DNA of 64,000 bases from assembly GCF_009792235.1 (NCBI RefSeq), contig NZ_CP046973.1, forward strand, positions 4,464,001-4,528,000, in the 5' to 3' direction. The stretch is from Microcystis aeruginosa FD4. GTDB lineage: Bacteria > Cyanobacteriota > Cyanobacteriia > Cyanobacteriales > Microcystaceae. The position numbers were made by a program, and so were the translations under genes. Positions 7,559-18,119 of the stretch are shown here, one piece after another. The notes beneath the pieces are model-generated. The model saw only the letters and a program-made list of their open reading frames with translations, did no database searches and was not told where the DNA came from. How positions within the stretch are numbered: position 1 is the first letter of the stretch; every line of letters starts with the position of its first letter.

Positions 7559-9184
7559 ATGCAATTTGAAGTATCTCAGATAACGCAAGAGCAGTTAAAC
7601 AAAATTCTCCAGATAAAAGAAGGCCACTTTCTAGATTTAAAGTCAATAGATATTAAACCAGCTAAATTAAGTAGATCTATATCTGCATTTGCCAATGCTA
7701 GTGCAGGAGATATTTACATTGGAATTGACGAAGATGATAATAGACAAGGCAATAAAATCAGAAATTGGCGTGGTTTTGATGATCCAGAAGCCGCCAATGC
7801 ACACTTACAGCTTTTACATGAGATTTTTCCTGATCGTAATGGTTATGATTGTATATTTCTGGAATCTCAAGAAGTCTCTGGCTTAGTTTTACAATTCACG
7901 ATTCATAAATCACGAGAAATTGTTTATGCTTCTGATGGAAAGCCGTATATTAGGCAAGGCGCACAAAATTTACCTGTAAACGATCCTCAAGGTCTAGATA
8001 GATTACGACTAGATAAAGGTATAAACTCCTATGAAACACAAACCATAGATGTAGAATCAGATGTTATTGTTGAATCAGAAACAATAAAAAAGTTTATTAC
8101 TTCTGTTATTCCAAATTCCATGCCAGAGACATGGGTAAAAAAACAACAATTACTAAAATATGGTAAGCCGACAATAGCAGGTGTTCTTCTGTTTTCTGAT
8201 GAGCCTCAAGCAATTATACCGAAGCGTTGTGGTATAAAAATATATCGTTATAAGACAAAAGAATTAGAGGGTACAAGAGAAACTCTAGCTTTCGATCCAA
8301 TTACAATCGAGGGGTGTTTGTACGTTCAAATACAAAGTTCTGTATCTAAAATTATTGAAGTAGTACAAGAAGTTTCTAAGATGGGAAAAGAGGGACTAGA
8401 ATCAATAAAATATCCTCAAGATGCTATTCATGAAATTGTTACAAATGCAGTATTACACAGAGACTATAGCATAGTATCAGATGTACAAGTCCGTATTTTT
8501 GACAATAGAATTGAGATTGAAAGTCCAGGCAAATTACCAGGACATATTACTGTGGAAAACATTTTAAAAGAGCAATTTGCAAGAAATGGAGCTATAGTTA
8601 GGATTATTAATAAGTTTCCTGATCCTCCCAATAAAGATGTGGGAGAGGGATTAAATACAGCTTTCCAGGCAATGGCTAAATTGCGATTAAAACCACCAGA
8701 AATATGCGAAAGAGAGAATTCTGTGATCGTCTCTATTAAACATGAACCCCTAGCTTCTCCAGAAACAACTATAATGGATTATTTGAATGACCATCAAGAA
8801 ATTACCAATAAGAAGGCTCGACAAATAACTGGTATTACTTCAGAAGGAACCATCAAAGGCGTGTTTTATAGATTGCACAGAACAGGATTAATTGAACTGA
8901 TTCCAGGAAGACCAAAGTGTAAGGCTTCTTGGTGTAAAACTGGAACTTTTAAAAATCAAGACGAAAATACCAAACCAATGGAGGATTTATATCCTGAGTA
9001 CGAAAAAAAAATCCTTGAATATCTAGCCGATAATGAAGAAATAAATAATCGTCAAGCACGGGAAATACTCGGAATTGATGCCAGTAAAGCCAAAAATGTT
9101 TTCAATAGATTGCGAAAGAAAAGCCTTCTTGAAATTGTTCCTGGCAAACCTCGCAATAAGTCAACATGGCGCAGACTCAAATGA
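7559..9184 (+). CDS. AlbA_2 (Schlafen-type) ATP-binding transcriptional regulator with two winged-helix repeats
   Basis: About 541 aa. The N-terminal part (about residues 10-135) is an AlbA_2/Schlafen-like domain (EGHFLDLKS ... IRQGAQN). The middle (about 270-395) is an HATPase_c_4-type domain with DAIHEIVTNAVLHRDYS and the glycine-rich VGEGLNTAF. The C-terminus has two similar winged-helix units: ITNKKARQITGITSEGTIKGV and INNRQAREILGIDASKAKNVF, each followed by L(I/L)E(L/I)(I/V)PG(R/K)P. The family (COG2865) is widespread in mobile regions and near restriction/defence genes; the ligand is unknown. ATG 7559 preferred over in-frame TTG 7550. AT-rich, unlike its neighbours, suggesting transfer. 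Confidence 0.8.
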   Translation: MQFEVSQITQEQLNKILQIKEGHFLDLKSIDIKPAKLSRSISAFANASAGDIYIGIDEDDNRQGNKIRNWRGFDDPEAANAHLQLLHEIFPDRNGYDCIFLESQEVSGLVLQFTIHKSREIVYASDGKPYIRQGAQNLPVNDPQGLDRLRLDKGINSYETQTIDVESDVIVESETIKKFITSVIPNSMPETWVKKQQLLKYGKPTIAGVLLFSDEPQAIIPKRCGIKIYRYKTKELEGTRETLAFDPITIEGCLYVQIQSSVSKIIEVVQEVSKMGKEGLESIKYPQDAIHEIVTNAVLHRDYSIVSDVQVRIFDNRIEIESPGKLPGHITVENILKEQFARNGAIVRIINKFPDPPNKDVGEGLNTAFQAMAKLRLKPPEICERENSVIVSIKHEPLASPETTIMDYLNDHQEITNKKARQITGITSEGTIKGVFYRLHRTGLIELIPGRPKCKASWCKTGTFKNQDENTKPMEDLYPEYEKKILEYLADNEEINNRQAREILGIDASKAKNVFNRLRKKSLLEIVPGKPRNKSTWRRLK

Positions 9185-9525
9185 TTCTGATGGGAATAAA
9201 CTCAAAGGCCGTAGTAACGTCATGATAAGTAGGTGGGTGGAATTAAATATAAGATGAACGTAGGTTGGGTTGAAGCATGAAACCCAACCCCCGCATGGGT
9301 TATGCTACCGCTAACCCATCCTACAAATAATTGTGCTAATATTGAGTGACAAAGTTGTGTTTTTTGGTAGTCAGTCCCTAGTGTTCAGTTGTCTCTATTG
9401 GAGCATTATTGTAAGCTGTTGACTATCTAAATTACTGGTTAAGATTGCCACCGATAATTGTATGTTTAATTGCCACTCTAGAGACGGTAATAAGCACATC
9501 TCTAGAGAATTTCTGTAATCCCTAA
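9185..9525. other. Intergenic region with interspersed repeats
   Basis: No gene. Contains GTAGGTTGGGTTGAAGCATG-AAACCCAACC (9260-9289, palindromic), the AACCCATCCTACAAATAATTGTGC repeat end (9292-9336, shared with 5865-5914), and TGAGTGACAAAGTTGTG (9344-), shared with 7028. Confidence 0.5.
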
Positions 9526-10374
9526 TTAACTTCTCGAACCGCGATAAATGCGATCAGCTTGGGAGGGTTCTAAATAATTATAGCCTGGTTTTTGGGTTGA
9601 GGAGCCATTCTTTTTCGCCACAGTATTAACCGCAGCAGTCGCTTTTTGTACGTCCGCATGAGTCCTGATATAATCCTCAGAAATCTTGAAGGGATGACTA
9701 TTAGGAAGGTGACGACTGGGGGGTAAATTTTCTTCCGGTTCGGGATGGGTAATTTTACTATGGGGAGCGACAAAATCGTGTAGGATGGGATCGTAGGCTA
9801 AAATTTCCCCGGTTTCAATCCGAAAAATCCAACCGTGTAGAGACAATTTACCTTGATGTAATCGGGAACGAATAATTGGATAGCTTTGCAAATTACTTAA
9901 CTGATTGAGAACATTTTCTGCTACTGTCACCTCGATCAGTTCTTCTCCTTCTAGTTCCTTGTAATTATCCTTAACTAAACGTCGAGTAGCTTCTGCTTGC
10001 TTTAACCAATCGTAAACTAAAGGCATTTCATCGGCCAGACTCTGCAATTTTAACAAACCTTTCATCGCTCCACAATGGGAGTGACCGCAGATAATCACTT
10101 GCTCGATGCCGAGAGCGTTGATAGCATATTCTATAGATGCACCTTCACCACCATTGGTTGCTCCGTAGGGAGGAATTATATTTCCCGCATTACGAATTAC
10201 GAATAATTCCCCCACCTCCGCTTGGGTAATTAGGTTAGGATCGATACGGGAATCGGAACAGGTAATAAACAGGATTCTCGGTTTTTGTCCGTGGGAGAGT
10301 TGCTCAAATAATTGCCGATGTTCATCAAAATAACCACTCTGGAACTTTTCTAGTCCCTGTAGGAGTTTCTTCAT
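9526..10374 (-). CDS. ccaA: Carboxysomal beta-carbonic anhydrase CcaA
   Basis: 282 aa. Interconverts CO2 and bicarbonate inside the carboxysome. Zinc ligands are C39 (CSDSR, with D41/R43), H98 and C101 (CGHSHCGAMKG), the positions known for CcaA of Synechocystis. The extra C-terminal extension of about 60 aa (after SLHGWIF) distinguishes CcaA/IcfA from ordinary beta-CAs and mediates shell-protein recruitment in the known family. Start ATG 10374. Divergent from psbN across about 165 bases. Confidence 0.92.
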   Translation of the reverse strand: MKKLLQGLEKFQSGYFDEHRQLFEQLSHGQKPRILFITCSDSRIDPNLITQAEVGELFVIRNAGNIIPPYGATNGGEGASIEYAINALGIEQVIICGHSHCGAMKGLLKLQSLADEMPLVYDWLKQAEATRRLVKDNYKELEGEELIEVTVAENVLNQLSNLQSYPIIRSRLHQGKLSLHGWIFRIETGEILAYDPILHDFVAPHSKITHPEPEENLPPSRHLPNSHPFKISEDYIRTHADVQKATAAVNTVAKKNGSSTQKPGYNYLEPSQADRIYRGSRS

Positions 10375-10540
10375 AATAATTCTTCTGGTTTAGTTCGATC
10401 GCTATTTAGTCGATCCTTTCAGCATTATCGGGCATGAGATAACAGCAATGCAACAGGCCAGATTAGAGATCGCTATCGGCGGCGAGATCGGTTATATCCT
10501 GTTAAGATAGTACAGGCTCTATCTAAACAAATTTTATTTT

Positions 10541-10672
10541 ATGGAAACTGCAACAATTTTGGGTATTTCGATCGCTGCCGCTTTGGTGGGGATTACCGCT
10601 TTAGCTCTTTATACCGCTTTTGGACCGCCAGCAGCAGAATTAAGCGATCCTTTTGAAGATCACGAAGATTAA
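10541..10672 (+). CDS. psbN: Photosystem II assembly protein PsbN
   Basis: 43-aa thylakoid protein starting [17 protein letters not shown], a single membrane helix followed by [20 protein letters not shown], the classic PsbN sequence. PsbN is needed for assembly and repair of PSII reaction centres rather than being a structural subunit. The stop overlaps the stop of the convergent alpha-mannosidase gene (10669-10672). ATG is at 10541; no good Shine-Dalgarno, as often in cyanobacteria. Confidence 0.95.
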   Translation: METATILGISIAAALVGITALALYTAFGPPAAELSDPFEDHED

Positions 10673-13600
10673 TTCTTTAATAACCATGTAGCTATCTGCC
10701 AAGGAGAAATTTGATCAATAGGATCGATCGCTCTTTCTAAACCGTCGATCGATTCTTTTATTGTTAATTGTAATTGATTTTGCCAATCAATAACAGCGTT
10801 TTCTCCCTGACATTCATAGACGCGCATTACCCAACTCTGAGGGGATGTTTCACTTTGTTTGAAACTCATTAAAATTAAGTTATCGTCCGAGAATTTTAAC
10901 CATTGTGCCACGGGTGGCAATCGGGTTGATCGAGAAGAATTAGTAATAAAAATAACGGTGACAGGTGAGTTTAACTGCCAAGCGTGATGGACAGTTTTCG
11001 CCGTTTTCCAATCCCCTTGATGGGGATATATTGCATAGGTAAATTCTTGTTTCCCCAAATCTGCCTCGGTATCGGGCCATCGGGGACTTCTCAAGAGAGT
11101 TAATCGCAGTTGCTGGTTAGTAGCATCATAGCCATATTTATTATTATTTAAAAGACTCACCCCGTAGGTTGCCTCTGTATCGGTTAAATCCGCCCATTTA
11201 TGCGCGTAAACTTCCCATTTTGGCGATTCTGGTTGGTGGGAACGCTCGATCGCACCACAGGCAATTTCATAGGTGATAAAATTGCTGTTTATGGCAAGAG
11301 GAAAAGCGGTTTTTACTAAAGTATGTTCCTGCTGCCAATTAACAATAGTTTTAATCTGGAGAATAGGGGAATATTTTTCTAAGATATAATCTTGACAAAA
11401 TTCCGAATCACCTAAACTTCTGATCACACGAATCTGCCAGCGCAAGGGGCCATATTCTAAGCATTCGATCGATTTTAATACTGTTTTAGGTAAGGGATAT
11501 TGTTGATAATTCGGATCGATATTCCAAGCGTCCCAATATTGTCCTTGATCTTTAAATGCCTGTAATTGATTACCGGCAGCTTGCAGGATTTCTTTTTGAT
11601 TAATTATATCAAATATACTATCTATATCCCCCGTTTCTGAGTTAATAGTAACTTTAAGTAAGCCATTATCTAAAATAAATTGGCAGTTAGTTAAATTTTT
11701 CTCCGTTGCTTGCTGATTGGGAACTACCCAAAATAACTTATAACCCACAGAAGGAATATTTTCAGCGATAAATAATAGTTGATTGTCGTGGGATAATTGC
11801 GAAGGACAGAGACAATTATTTAAGTCATAAACCGAAGAATTGTCAGATTCTATAGCTAAAGAGATAACCTGGGTTCTTTCCCAGTTAAGAGAATTAAAAA
11901 CTAGAAAAGGTTTTGCTTGGGGATGGGGGGGATTAGGTAAATTAATTTGATTAGCAATTGCCTGTAAAGCTTGCTCTAAAATTGCTTCACCTGTGCTGAT
12001 AACTTGCCGCCATAACTGATTAGCATCCCTAAACACTTCGGGGATAGAAGTACCGGGCAGTATATCATGAAACTGATTTAATAAAACCTTTTTCCAGGCG
12101 GATTCTATCTCGACTTTCGGATAGGGAATATCTAGTAAAATATTAGCCAGAGAAGACCATAATTCTCCTTGATACAAGAGGATTTCACAGTAACGATTAT
12201 AGGCTTTTTGATCAGCGTGAGTGGTATAACAACCACGATGGAATTCTAGATATAATTCATCATCCCAGATAGGAAGATTACTTGTCTCCAGACTGTCCAG
12301 ATAAGTTGTTGCTTGGCTAAATTTTAGCTGGGGGAAAAAAGGAGATTTTTGCCAACGTTGCGCCACTTCTAACATATCACGAGTCGGACCGCCGCCATGG
12401 TCGCCAACACCGGGCAACCAAAAAATCTCTTTTAATCCGGTTTGCTGTTCCCAATTGAGAGCATGATCGGTCATAATAATTGGATTAGTATCCATAACTC
12501 CAGCAACATTGGGAGGAGACATTAGGGAAAGAATTTTACTGCCATCGGGAGATTGCCACCAGAAAAAACCGTGGGGAAATTTAGTCGTATCATTCCAATG
12601 TAGTTTCCCAGTTACAAAATATTTGATGCCAAAGGATTTAAGAATTTGCGGCAATTGGTAGGGAAACCCAAAGGTATCTGGCAGCCAAGCAGTTTTAGTG
12701 ATTTGTCCAAATTTTTCTTGAAAATATTGTTGTCCATAAAGCAGTTGTCGAAATAGGGATTCCCCGGAGATTAAATTGACTTCTGGTTCTACCCACATCC
12801 CGCCCAAAAGTTCCCAAGATTGCCCTTTATATGCCTCTAGAATTGCTTGAAATAGGTCAGTATGATGTTTTTCTATCCAGTCGTAAATTAGGGGACTAGA
12901 ATGACCAAATATGAGGGCAGGAAAATCTTTTTGCAGGTTTAAAACCGAGATAAAAGTATTTTTTGCCACTTGCCAAGTTTCTGCCAACGGCCACAACCAA
13001 GCCAGATCTAAATGTGCGTGGCCGAGAAGATGAAAACTGCGTTCTTTGAGAGGTTTAGCGAGAGGTAGCAGGGATTGACGAATTGATTCTAGGGATTGAT
13101 TAAATTTATCTTTGTTGGTGACATTATCCCAGTCAATATTGTCGATAGTAGCGGTAAAAGCTGCTAAGTTTTCAGGATAAAAAGTTTGCAGATAATTATG
13201 GAGAATGGTTAATTCATCAGCAACAAAACTAGGCTCGATCGCTTGGCTATATTCATAGATTAACTCTGATTTCATCAAACCACCAATATCATGATTGGGA
13301 CTGACTAAACGGAGAGTAACAAGAATTTCTTGACCAGTAGAGACCGAGTTAGAAAGTAAAATGCGAGGGGAAGAATCAAAGAGGTCTCCCGCTTGGATAA
13401 ATTGATTATTAACATAAATTTTGACATCTTCCGCCCACCAAGTTAAGATTAATCTCAGTTCCATTCCCTCTAAAGGATAACCAGCCAAATGTTCGGGGAC
13501 AATAATTTTTTGAGTTAGATATTGAATTTGTCTACCAGCCGGCCAAATAATGTATTGTTTTTCATTGAGGGTGACGGGTTGAATTGGTTTTCCCGCTGCT

Positions 13601-13677
13601 GTAGCGATCCACCAATTTTTCTGAACATCTCTGCGGGTGAGGTGAGACAGTTTAGCGATGTTGTCGAGGGGAGACAT
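10669..13677 (-). CDS. GH38 alpha-mannosidase
   Basis: About 1002 aa. Glycoside hydrolase family 38: the zinc-binding motif [12 protein letters not shown] (about residues 221-232) and the nucleophile motif WLPDTFGF (Asp about 336) are intact, as is [13 protein letters not shown]. The N-terminal ~200 residues are a beta-sandwich/jelly-roll ([12 protein letters not shown]) and the C-terminal half the GH38C beta domains. Expected to cleave alpha-mannosides, perhaps in turnover of the organism's own glycans. ATG 13677 chosen; TTG 13683 is also in frame. No signal peptide. Convergent with psbN. Confidence 0.9.
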   Translation of the reverse strand: MSPLDNIAKLSHLTRRDVQKNWWIATAAGKPIQPVTLNEKQYIIWPAGRQIQYLTQKIIVPEHLAGYPLEGMELRLILTWWAEDVKIYVNNQFIQAGDLFDSSPRILLSNSVSTGQEILVTLRLVSPNHDIGGLMKSELIYEYSQAIEPSFVADELTILHNYLQTFYPENLAAFTATIDNIDWDNVTNKDKFNQSLESIRQSLLPLAKPLKERSFHLLGHAHLDLAWLWPLAETWQVAKNTFISVLNLQKDFPALIFGHSSPLIYDWIEKHHTDLFQAILEAYKGQSWELLGGMWVEPEVNLISGESLFRQLLYGQQYFQEKFGQITKTAWLPDTFGFPYQLPQILKSFGIKYFVTGKLHWNDTTKFPHGFFWWQSPDGSKILSLMSPPNVAGVMDTNPIIMTDHALNWEQQTGLKEIFWLPGVGDHGGGPTRDMLEVAQRWQKSPFFPQLKFSQATTYLDSLETSNLPIWDDELYLEFHRGCYTTHADQKAYNRYCEILLYQGELWSSLANILLDIPYPKVEIESAWKKVLLNQFHDILPGTSIPEVFRDANQLWRQVISTGEAILEQALQAIANQINLPNPPHPQAKPFLVFNSLNWERTQVISLAIESDNSSVYDLNNCLCPSQLSHDNQLLFIAENIPSVGYKLFWVVPNQQATEKNLTNCQFILDNGLLKVTINSETGDIDSIFDIINQKEILQAAGNQLQAFKDQGQYWDAWNIDPNYQQYPLPKTVLKSIECLEYGPLRWQIRVIRSLGDSEFCQDYILEKYSPILQIKTIVNWQQEHTLVKTAFPLAINSNFITYEIACGAIERSHQPESPKWEVYAHKWADLTDTEATYGVSLLNNNKYGYDATNQQLRLTLLRSPRWPDTEADLGKQEFTYAIYPHQGDWKTAKTVHHAWQLNSPVTVIFITNSSRSTRLPPVAQWLKFSDDNLILMSFKQSETSPQSWVMRVYECQGENAVIDWQNQLQLTIKESIDGLERAIDPIDQISPWQIATWLLKN

Positions 13678-13727
13678 GAGCAAACAAATAAGTTAATTTT
13701 GGTAGAGAAGAGTGGGGAGCTTTTTTC

Positions 13728-13796
13728 AGTGATCAGTAAACAGTAAACAGTGAACTAAAAACTCAAATCTGATAACTGATCACTGAATCACTGATT
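13728..13796. repeat. Inverted short-tandem-repeat array
   Basis: CAGTGATCAGTAAACAGTAA type repeats (13728-13753), the junction motif ACTCAAATCTGATAACTG, then the complementary TGATAACTGATCACTGAATC (13764-13796). Lies between the upstream end of the mannosidase gene and the pentapeptide gene. Confidence 0.7.
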
Positions 13797-13929
13797 CAAG
13801 GACGACAAGACTGCACCGGAGTAGGGAGATGCGGAGGGTAAGTCGAGCATTTGTACTAAAATTTTCCCCGACGCAGTTTAAATGCAGTACAGCTTATTAT
13901 AGAAAAGGTTAATCAATCAGGGGGGCAAT

Positions 13930-14415
13930 ATGGCGCAATTTTCTCGCAAAACTCTACTAACCTTTTTTGCTAGTATATTAGTATTATTATCGTCCTTGGC
14001 TCCGGCCCACGCGCTAAGTTATAATAACCGCAATTTGACCGATAACGACTTTGCGGGGCAGGATTTGCGCGATTCCACCTTCGATCACTCCAATCTGCGC
14101 GGTAGTAACTTCAGTCATGCCAATCTGGAAGGAGTGCGCTTTTTTTCTGCCAACCTGGAGGGGGCCAACTTTAGCGATGCCAATATGAGAAATGTGGATT
14201 TAGAATCGGCCCGTTTAACCAAAGCCAACTTTACCAATGCCGTTCTCGAAGGAGCTTTTGCCACTAACATTTTAATCAAAGGTGCAATTATCGACGGGGC
14301 CGATTTTACCGATGCAATTATTCGCTCCGACGTAGAAAAATATCTTTGTGAGAGAGCGACGGGAACTAACCCAGTAACTGGCAGAAATACCCGTGATACC
14401 CTGTTTTGTCCCTGA
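13930..14415 (+). CDS. Secreted pentapeptide-repeat protein (lumenal type)
   Basis: 161 aa. Signal peptide about residues 1-28 (basic [26 protein letters not shown] cleavage). Residues about 35-135 are pentapeptide repeats A(N/D)LXX, e.g. [15 protein letters not shown] and [13 protein letters not shown], giving a right-handed beta-helix. Two C-terminal cysteines (YLCE, LFCP) could form a disulfide. Homologues are found in the thylakoid lumen of cyanobacteria and chloroplasts; function unknown. GGGGGCAA-type RBS just before ATG 13930. Confidence 0.87.
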   Translation: MAQFSRKTLLTFFASILVLLSSLAPAHALSYNNRNLTDNDFAGQDLRDSTFDHSNLRGSNFSHANLEGVRFFSANLEGANFSDANMRNVDLESARLTKANFTNAVLEGAFATNILIKGAIIDGADFTDAIIRSDVEKYLCERATGTNPVTGRNTRDTLFCP

Positions 14416-14586
14416 TATCTAACTATGCTGCCTCTAATCGCGCTGTCATGACCGATCGAAACTAGAGCCAGATCGGCCACAATTCCTGTAAGCTAGTATT
14501 CAATTTTTTAACAAAACCTTTAGAATAGACTTTCAAGCCAGTTTAATCGATCAGTCCCCTCTTGGAAAAAGGAAATTGTAACCATC

Positions 14587-16518
14587 GTGTCCACCAGTAC
14601 CCTCGGCAATCAAGATAAAGAGCAGAAACCCAGTAGTGACTCGGATAGCTTTTTCCAAGGAGTCTCTAGAGTCGCAGGAGGAACTGTTCTCGGCCTGTTG
14701 ATGGTATCCACGGCCGTGGTGACGGGGGCTGTGGTAGGATTGGCGATTAGTTACCGCAATCTACCCGATGTGAGGATTTTACAGGGCTATGTCCCCACGG
14801 AAACCAGTTATATCTACGATGTTAAAGGCAGACCTCTGACCAGCTTACACGGAGAAGCGAATCGGGAAGTGGTGGAACTCGATCAAATTTCTCCCAATCT
14901 GAAACGCGCAGTGATGGCGATCGAAGATAGCCATTTTTATCACCATCGTGGTATTAATCCTAATAGTATCGGCCGGGCAGTAGTCGCTAACTGGAAAAGT
15001 GGCGGTGTGGTGGAAGGTGCATCTACCATCACCATGCAGTTAGTCAAAAATATCTTTCTTTCCCATCAGCGCACCGTTAGCCGTAAATTAGCTGAAGCAG
15101 TCTTGGCAGTACGAGTAGAACAGGTTTTTAGCAAAAATGACATTCTGGAAATGTACCTCAATAATATCTATTGGGGTCATAATAATTACGGAGTCCAAAC
15201 CGCCGCTAAAAGTTATTTTAATAAACCCGCTGCCCAGTTAAATTTAGCAGAATCGGCGATGATGGCCGGATTAATCCAAGCACCGGAAGTTTATAGTCCT
15301 TTTAATAATTATAAAACCGCCAAGGAAAGACAGGCACTGGTTCTCAGTCGGATGCGTAGCTTAGGTTGGATTACCCCCGCACAGGAAGAGGCCGCTTTCA
15401 AGGAACCTCTGAAACTGGGTAAACCCACCGCTTGGCAAGAAAGTAAATTACCCTACGTTACCGATGCAGTGGTGGCAGAATTGCGGCAAAAATTTGGCAA
15501 GGAAACCCTCACTAAAGGGGGAATGCGGATTCAAACCACGATCGATCTCGACTTTCAAAACATGGCCGAATCTACCATTCAAAAGGCCTATAATAGCTTG
15601 CGTGGTCGCGGTATTCGCACCAAAGACCTACAAATTTCTCTAGTTGCGGTGGATCCCCGCACCCATTTCGTCAAGGCTCTCGTCGGTGGCGTTGATTACA
15701 ATAAAAGTCAATTAAACCGCGCTATTCAATCCCGTCGTCAACCGGGGTCAGCTTTTAAACCTTTCGTCTATTATACTGCCTTCGCTAGTGGTCGTTTTAC
15801 CCCCGAAACGGTGGTTAATGATGCTCCCATCCGTTTTCGCGAGGCCGGCGGCTTCTATAGCCCAAAAAACTACGGTGGCGGCTTTTCTGGTCCGGTTTCC
15901 CTGCGTAGCGCTCTTATGAAATCTCTTAACATCCCCGCAGTTATTCTCGGTCGTCGCGTCGGGTTGAATAAAGTCATTGAAGTCTGTCGTCTGTTGGGTT
16001 TCGAGAGTCCTTTAATTGCCGTCACATCTTTACCTTTAGGTTCCGTGGATGTGACTCCTCTGGAAATGGCGGGAGCTTACGCTACTTTTGCCAGTAATGG
16101 CTGGCATTCTGAGCCTACCTTTATCATGCGTGTTACTGATAGTCGCGGTAACGTCATGCTCGATAATACACCCAAACCGAAGCTAGTTTTAGACCCCTGG
16201 GCCACCGCTTCTCTTAATTCTGTGTTACAGGGTGTAATACAAGGTGGTACAGCAACCTCAGCCCAAATCGGTCGTCCGGCAGCGGGAAAAACTGGTACTA
16301 CCGATAACGAGAAAAATGTCTGGTTTGTCGGTTATGTTCCCCAATTAGCCACCGCAGTGTGGATTGGAGATGACCGAAACCGCACTTTAGGTAAAGGTAT
16401 CACCGGTGGTGGTTTTGCCGCTCCCATTTGGCGCGATTTCATGGCACAAGCTCTGAAAAATGAACGAGTAGAATATTTTCCTTCTCCTTCTAAATTCCGC
16501 AAACCAACGGTTAAGTAG
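14587..16518 (+). CDS. Class A penicillin-binding protein (PBP1A family)
   Basis: 643 aa; bifunctional peptidoglycan glycosyltransferase-transpeptidase. One membrane helix (about residues 32-55), GT51 domain with the catalytic EDSHFYHHRGI and EGASTITMQLVKN, then transpeptidase motifs SAFK (in QPGSAFKPF), SLN and KTGTT. GTG start at 14587 (VSTSTLGN) with an AAGGAAAT ribosome-binding site upstream. Acts in the periplasm. The gene stands alone on the plus strand. Confidence 0.92.
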   Translation: MSTSTLGNQDKEQKPSSDSDSFFQGVSRVAGGTVLGLLMVSTAVVTGAVVGLAISYRNLPDVRILQGYVPTETSYIYDVKGRPLTSLHGEANREVVELDQISPNLKRAVMAIEDSHFYHHRGINPNSIGRAVVANWKSGGVVEGASTITMQLVKNIFLSHQRTVSRKLAEAVLAVRVEQVFSKNDILEMYLNNIYWGHNNYGVQTAAKSYFNKPAAQLNLAESAMMAGLIQAPEVYSPFNNYKTAKERQALVLSRMRSLGWITPAQEEAAFKEPLKLGKPTAWQESKLPYVTDAVVAELRQKFGKETLTKGGMRIQTTIDLDFQNMAESTIQKAYNSLRGRGIRTKDLQISLVAVDPRTHFVKALVGGVDYNKSQLNRAIQSRRQPGSAFKPFVYYTAFASGRFTPETVVNDAPIRFREAGGFYSPKNYGGGFSGPVSLRSALMKSLNIPAVILGRRVGLNKVIEVCRLLGFESPLIAVTSLPLGSVDVTPLEMAGAYATFASNGWHSEPTFIMRVTDSRGNVMLDNTPKPKLVLDPWATASLNSVLQGVIQGGTATSAQIGRPAAGKTGTTDNEKNVWFVGYVPQLATAVWIGDDRNRTLGKGITGGGFAAPIWRDFMAQALKNERVEYFPSPSKFRKPTVK

Positions 16519-16633
16519 ATAGTTAATCTAATTGGTTTGAGCGTAATTTATCGATCGAGTAAAGGTGGCTATGTTAAAAATGAAACCCACGCTTTGAGCC
16601 TTCAGGTTTCCTACGATTAATAGGTAAGTTACC

Positions 16634-16879
16634 ATGAGTACCATTCAAGTTCAAATTCCCGACTCATTACAGAAAAGTTTAGATGATCTAGCGGCTCGTG
16701 AGGGAATTTCGATCGATCAATTTATCTCTACTGCGATCGCTGAGAAACTTTCAGCGTTGATGACAGAAAATTACCTAATAGAAAAGGCCAAAAAGGGAAG
16801 TCGAGAAAAGTATGAGGCAATCTTAACAAAAGTTCCCGATGTTGAGCCAGAAGCCTATGACCGGCTGCCGACTGTCTGA
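16634..16879 (+). CDS. Ribbon-helix-helix antitoxin-like protein
   Basis: 81 aa. Starts STIQVQIPDSLQKSLDDLAAREG-ISIDQFISTAIAEKL, a ribbon-helix-helix DNA-binding fold with a short C-terminal tail. Usually annotated as a HicB-family/CopG-type antitoxin. No cognate toxin gene follows; the next gene (16981) is a probable restriction enzyme. Could be an orphan antitoxin or a small repressor. Confidence 0.68.
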   Translation: MSTIQVQIPDSLQKSLDDLAAREGISIDQFISTAIAEKLSALMTENYLIEKAKKGSREKYEAILTKVPDVEPEAYDRLPTV

Positions 16880-16980
16880 CATATCACTGCACCCGACTTT
16901 CTGCTAGACTTTGACAAGGCGGGTGAGTTCAACCTTTAGGCCGTCTTTTAATCTAATTAATTTGATCGTAATTTCATAAT

Positions 16981-18111
16981 ATGAGCGAAGTCTTGAATTT
17001 GACTGGATTTATAAGAGATGTAAAATATACAGCCTGTCTAACAGAATCTTTAGACAGAGTATGTTTGGAACAATTTGATGTTAATGAATCCAGAGCTTAT
17101 GGAATTATAGAGGCACAAAATACAGAAGTCGCTTATTCCAAGTGGGTTTCCCCTAAGCGAACCAGAAGTTATCCATTTGCCAGAATTTATAACACATATA
17201 ATGCGTCAAAAATATTGACAATAATACCGATTATTAAAGATGAGGGAAGAGATGGAGACTTAGATAAGCTTCAATATTCTACAGTTTCATGGATGAATTT
17301 ACTCAATATATATATAGTTCTTGGATACTATGAAAATGCGGAGAAAAGTCAAAAAACGAAACAGGAAAATAAACACAAACTTACCAAACAAAAGTTTAAT
17401 AATGAATTTATTAAGAATCAAATAAAAGAAATTTTAAATTACAAGCAAAGTGCTTTACATTGGAATAAAAGTTTATTAGAAGAAAAGTTTACTTCGACTT
17501 TTCAACAGGCTCTTAATTCTTATAAAAATATCTCTGACAATACTGGTGTTTTTACTCATTCTCAAGCTAGTATGGGACAATATCTAAAAGCAGTTATGCT
17601 TGATTTTGAAGAATTCAAAAATATATCTCTAAAAGGCTCTAAAATGGCAAGTGAAAGGGAATCAGTTACAGTACATAAACATGAATATTTAGTCGATGGA
17701 AGGAAAGCAAACTTCTGTATTGAAAACTATTTGGGAGGAACTTATTATCTAGCACCAGACGAAATTTTATATATAAAAGATCAATATTACATTCAGGAGT
17801 CTAAAAATTCTACAAGGAAGGGGCTGCCAGATTTAACTGATATACAAGATGGTCTTTTTAAATTAATTCTGTATTCCAATATAGACTCCATTAATTTAAA
17901 TAATCAACCCATAAATTTTGTGTCAAAGTTAAAACTTACAGGTAAAGGTATTAAAGACAAAATTACTTTACCTTGTCAATTGGAAAATCTAGAAAAATTT
18001 CTTGTGTTAAACTCGGATAATCTGAAGGAGAGAGAGCAGGAAATAATTAGAAAGCTTTTAGTTGAAGTTCAAACCAATAAAAAGCTCGAAATCGAGATAG
18101 GATCTAATTAG
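16981..18111 (+). CDS. Probable type II restriction endonuclease (partner of the adjacent Dam-like methylase)
   Basis: 376 aa, AT-rich, not recognised at family level. It is eight bases upstream of an adenine methyltransferase, the usual layout of a type II restriction-modification pair. The C-terminal part has ILYIKDQYYIQESKNS followed by DLTDIQDGLFKLILY, a plausible PD-(D/E)xK catalytic core (E-x-K in QESK, preceding Asp in YIKD). The central region is Lys-rich and helical. The restriction assignment rests on gene context and this motif; other methylase-associated proteins are possible. Confidence 0.55.
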   Translation: MSEVLNLTGFIRDVKYTACLTESLDRVCLEQFDVNESRAYGIIEAQNTEVAYSKWVSPKRTRSYPFARIYNTYNASKILTIIPIIKDEGRDGDLDKLQYSTVSWMNLLNIYIVLGYYENAEKSQKTKQENKHKLTKQKFNNEFIKNQIKEILNYKQSALHWNKSLLEEKFTSTFQQALNSYKNISDNTGVFTHSQASMGQYLKAVMLDFEEFKNISLKGSKMASERESVTVHKHEYLVDGRKANFCIENYLGGTYYLAPDEILYIKDQYYIQESKNSTRKGLPDLTDIQDGLFKLILYSNIDSINLNNQPINFVSKLKLTGKGIKDKITLPCQLENLEKFLVLNSDNLKEREQEIIRKLLVEVQTNKKLEIEIGSN

Positions 18112-18119
18112 TAAATAAA

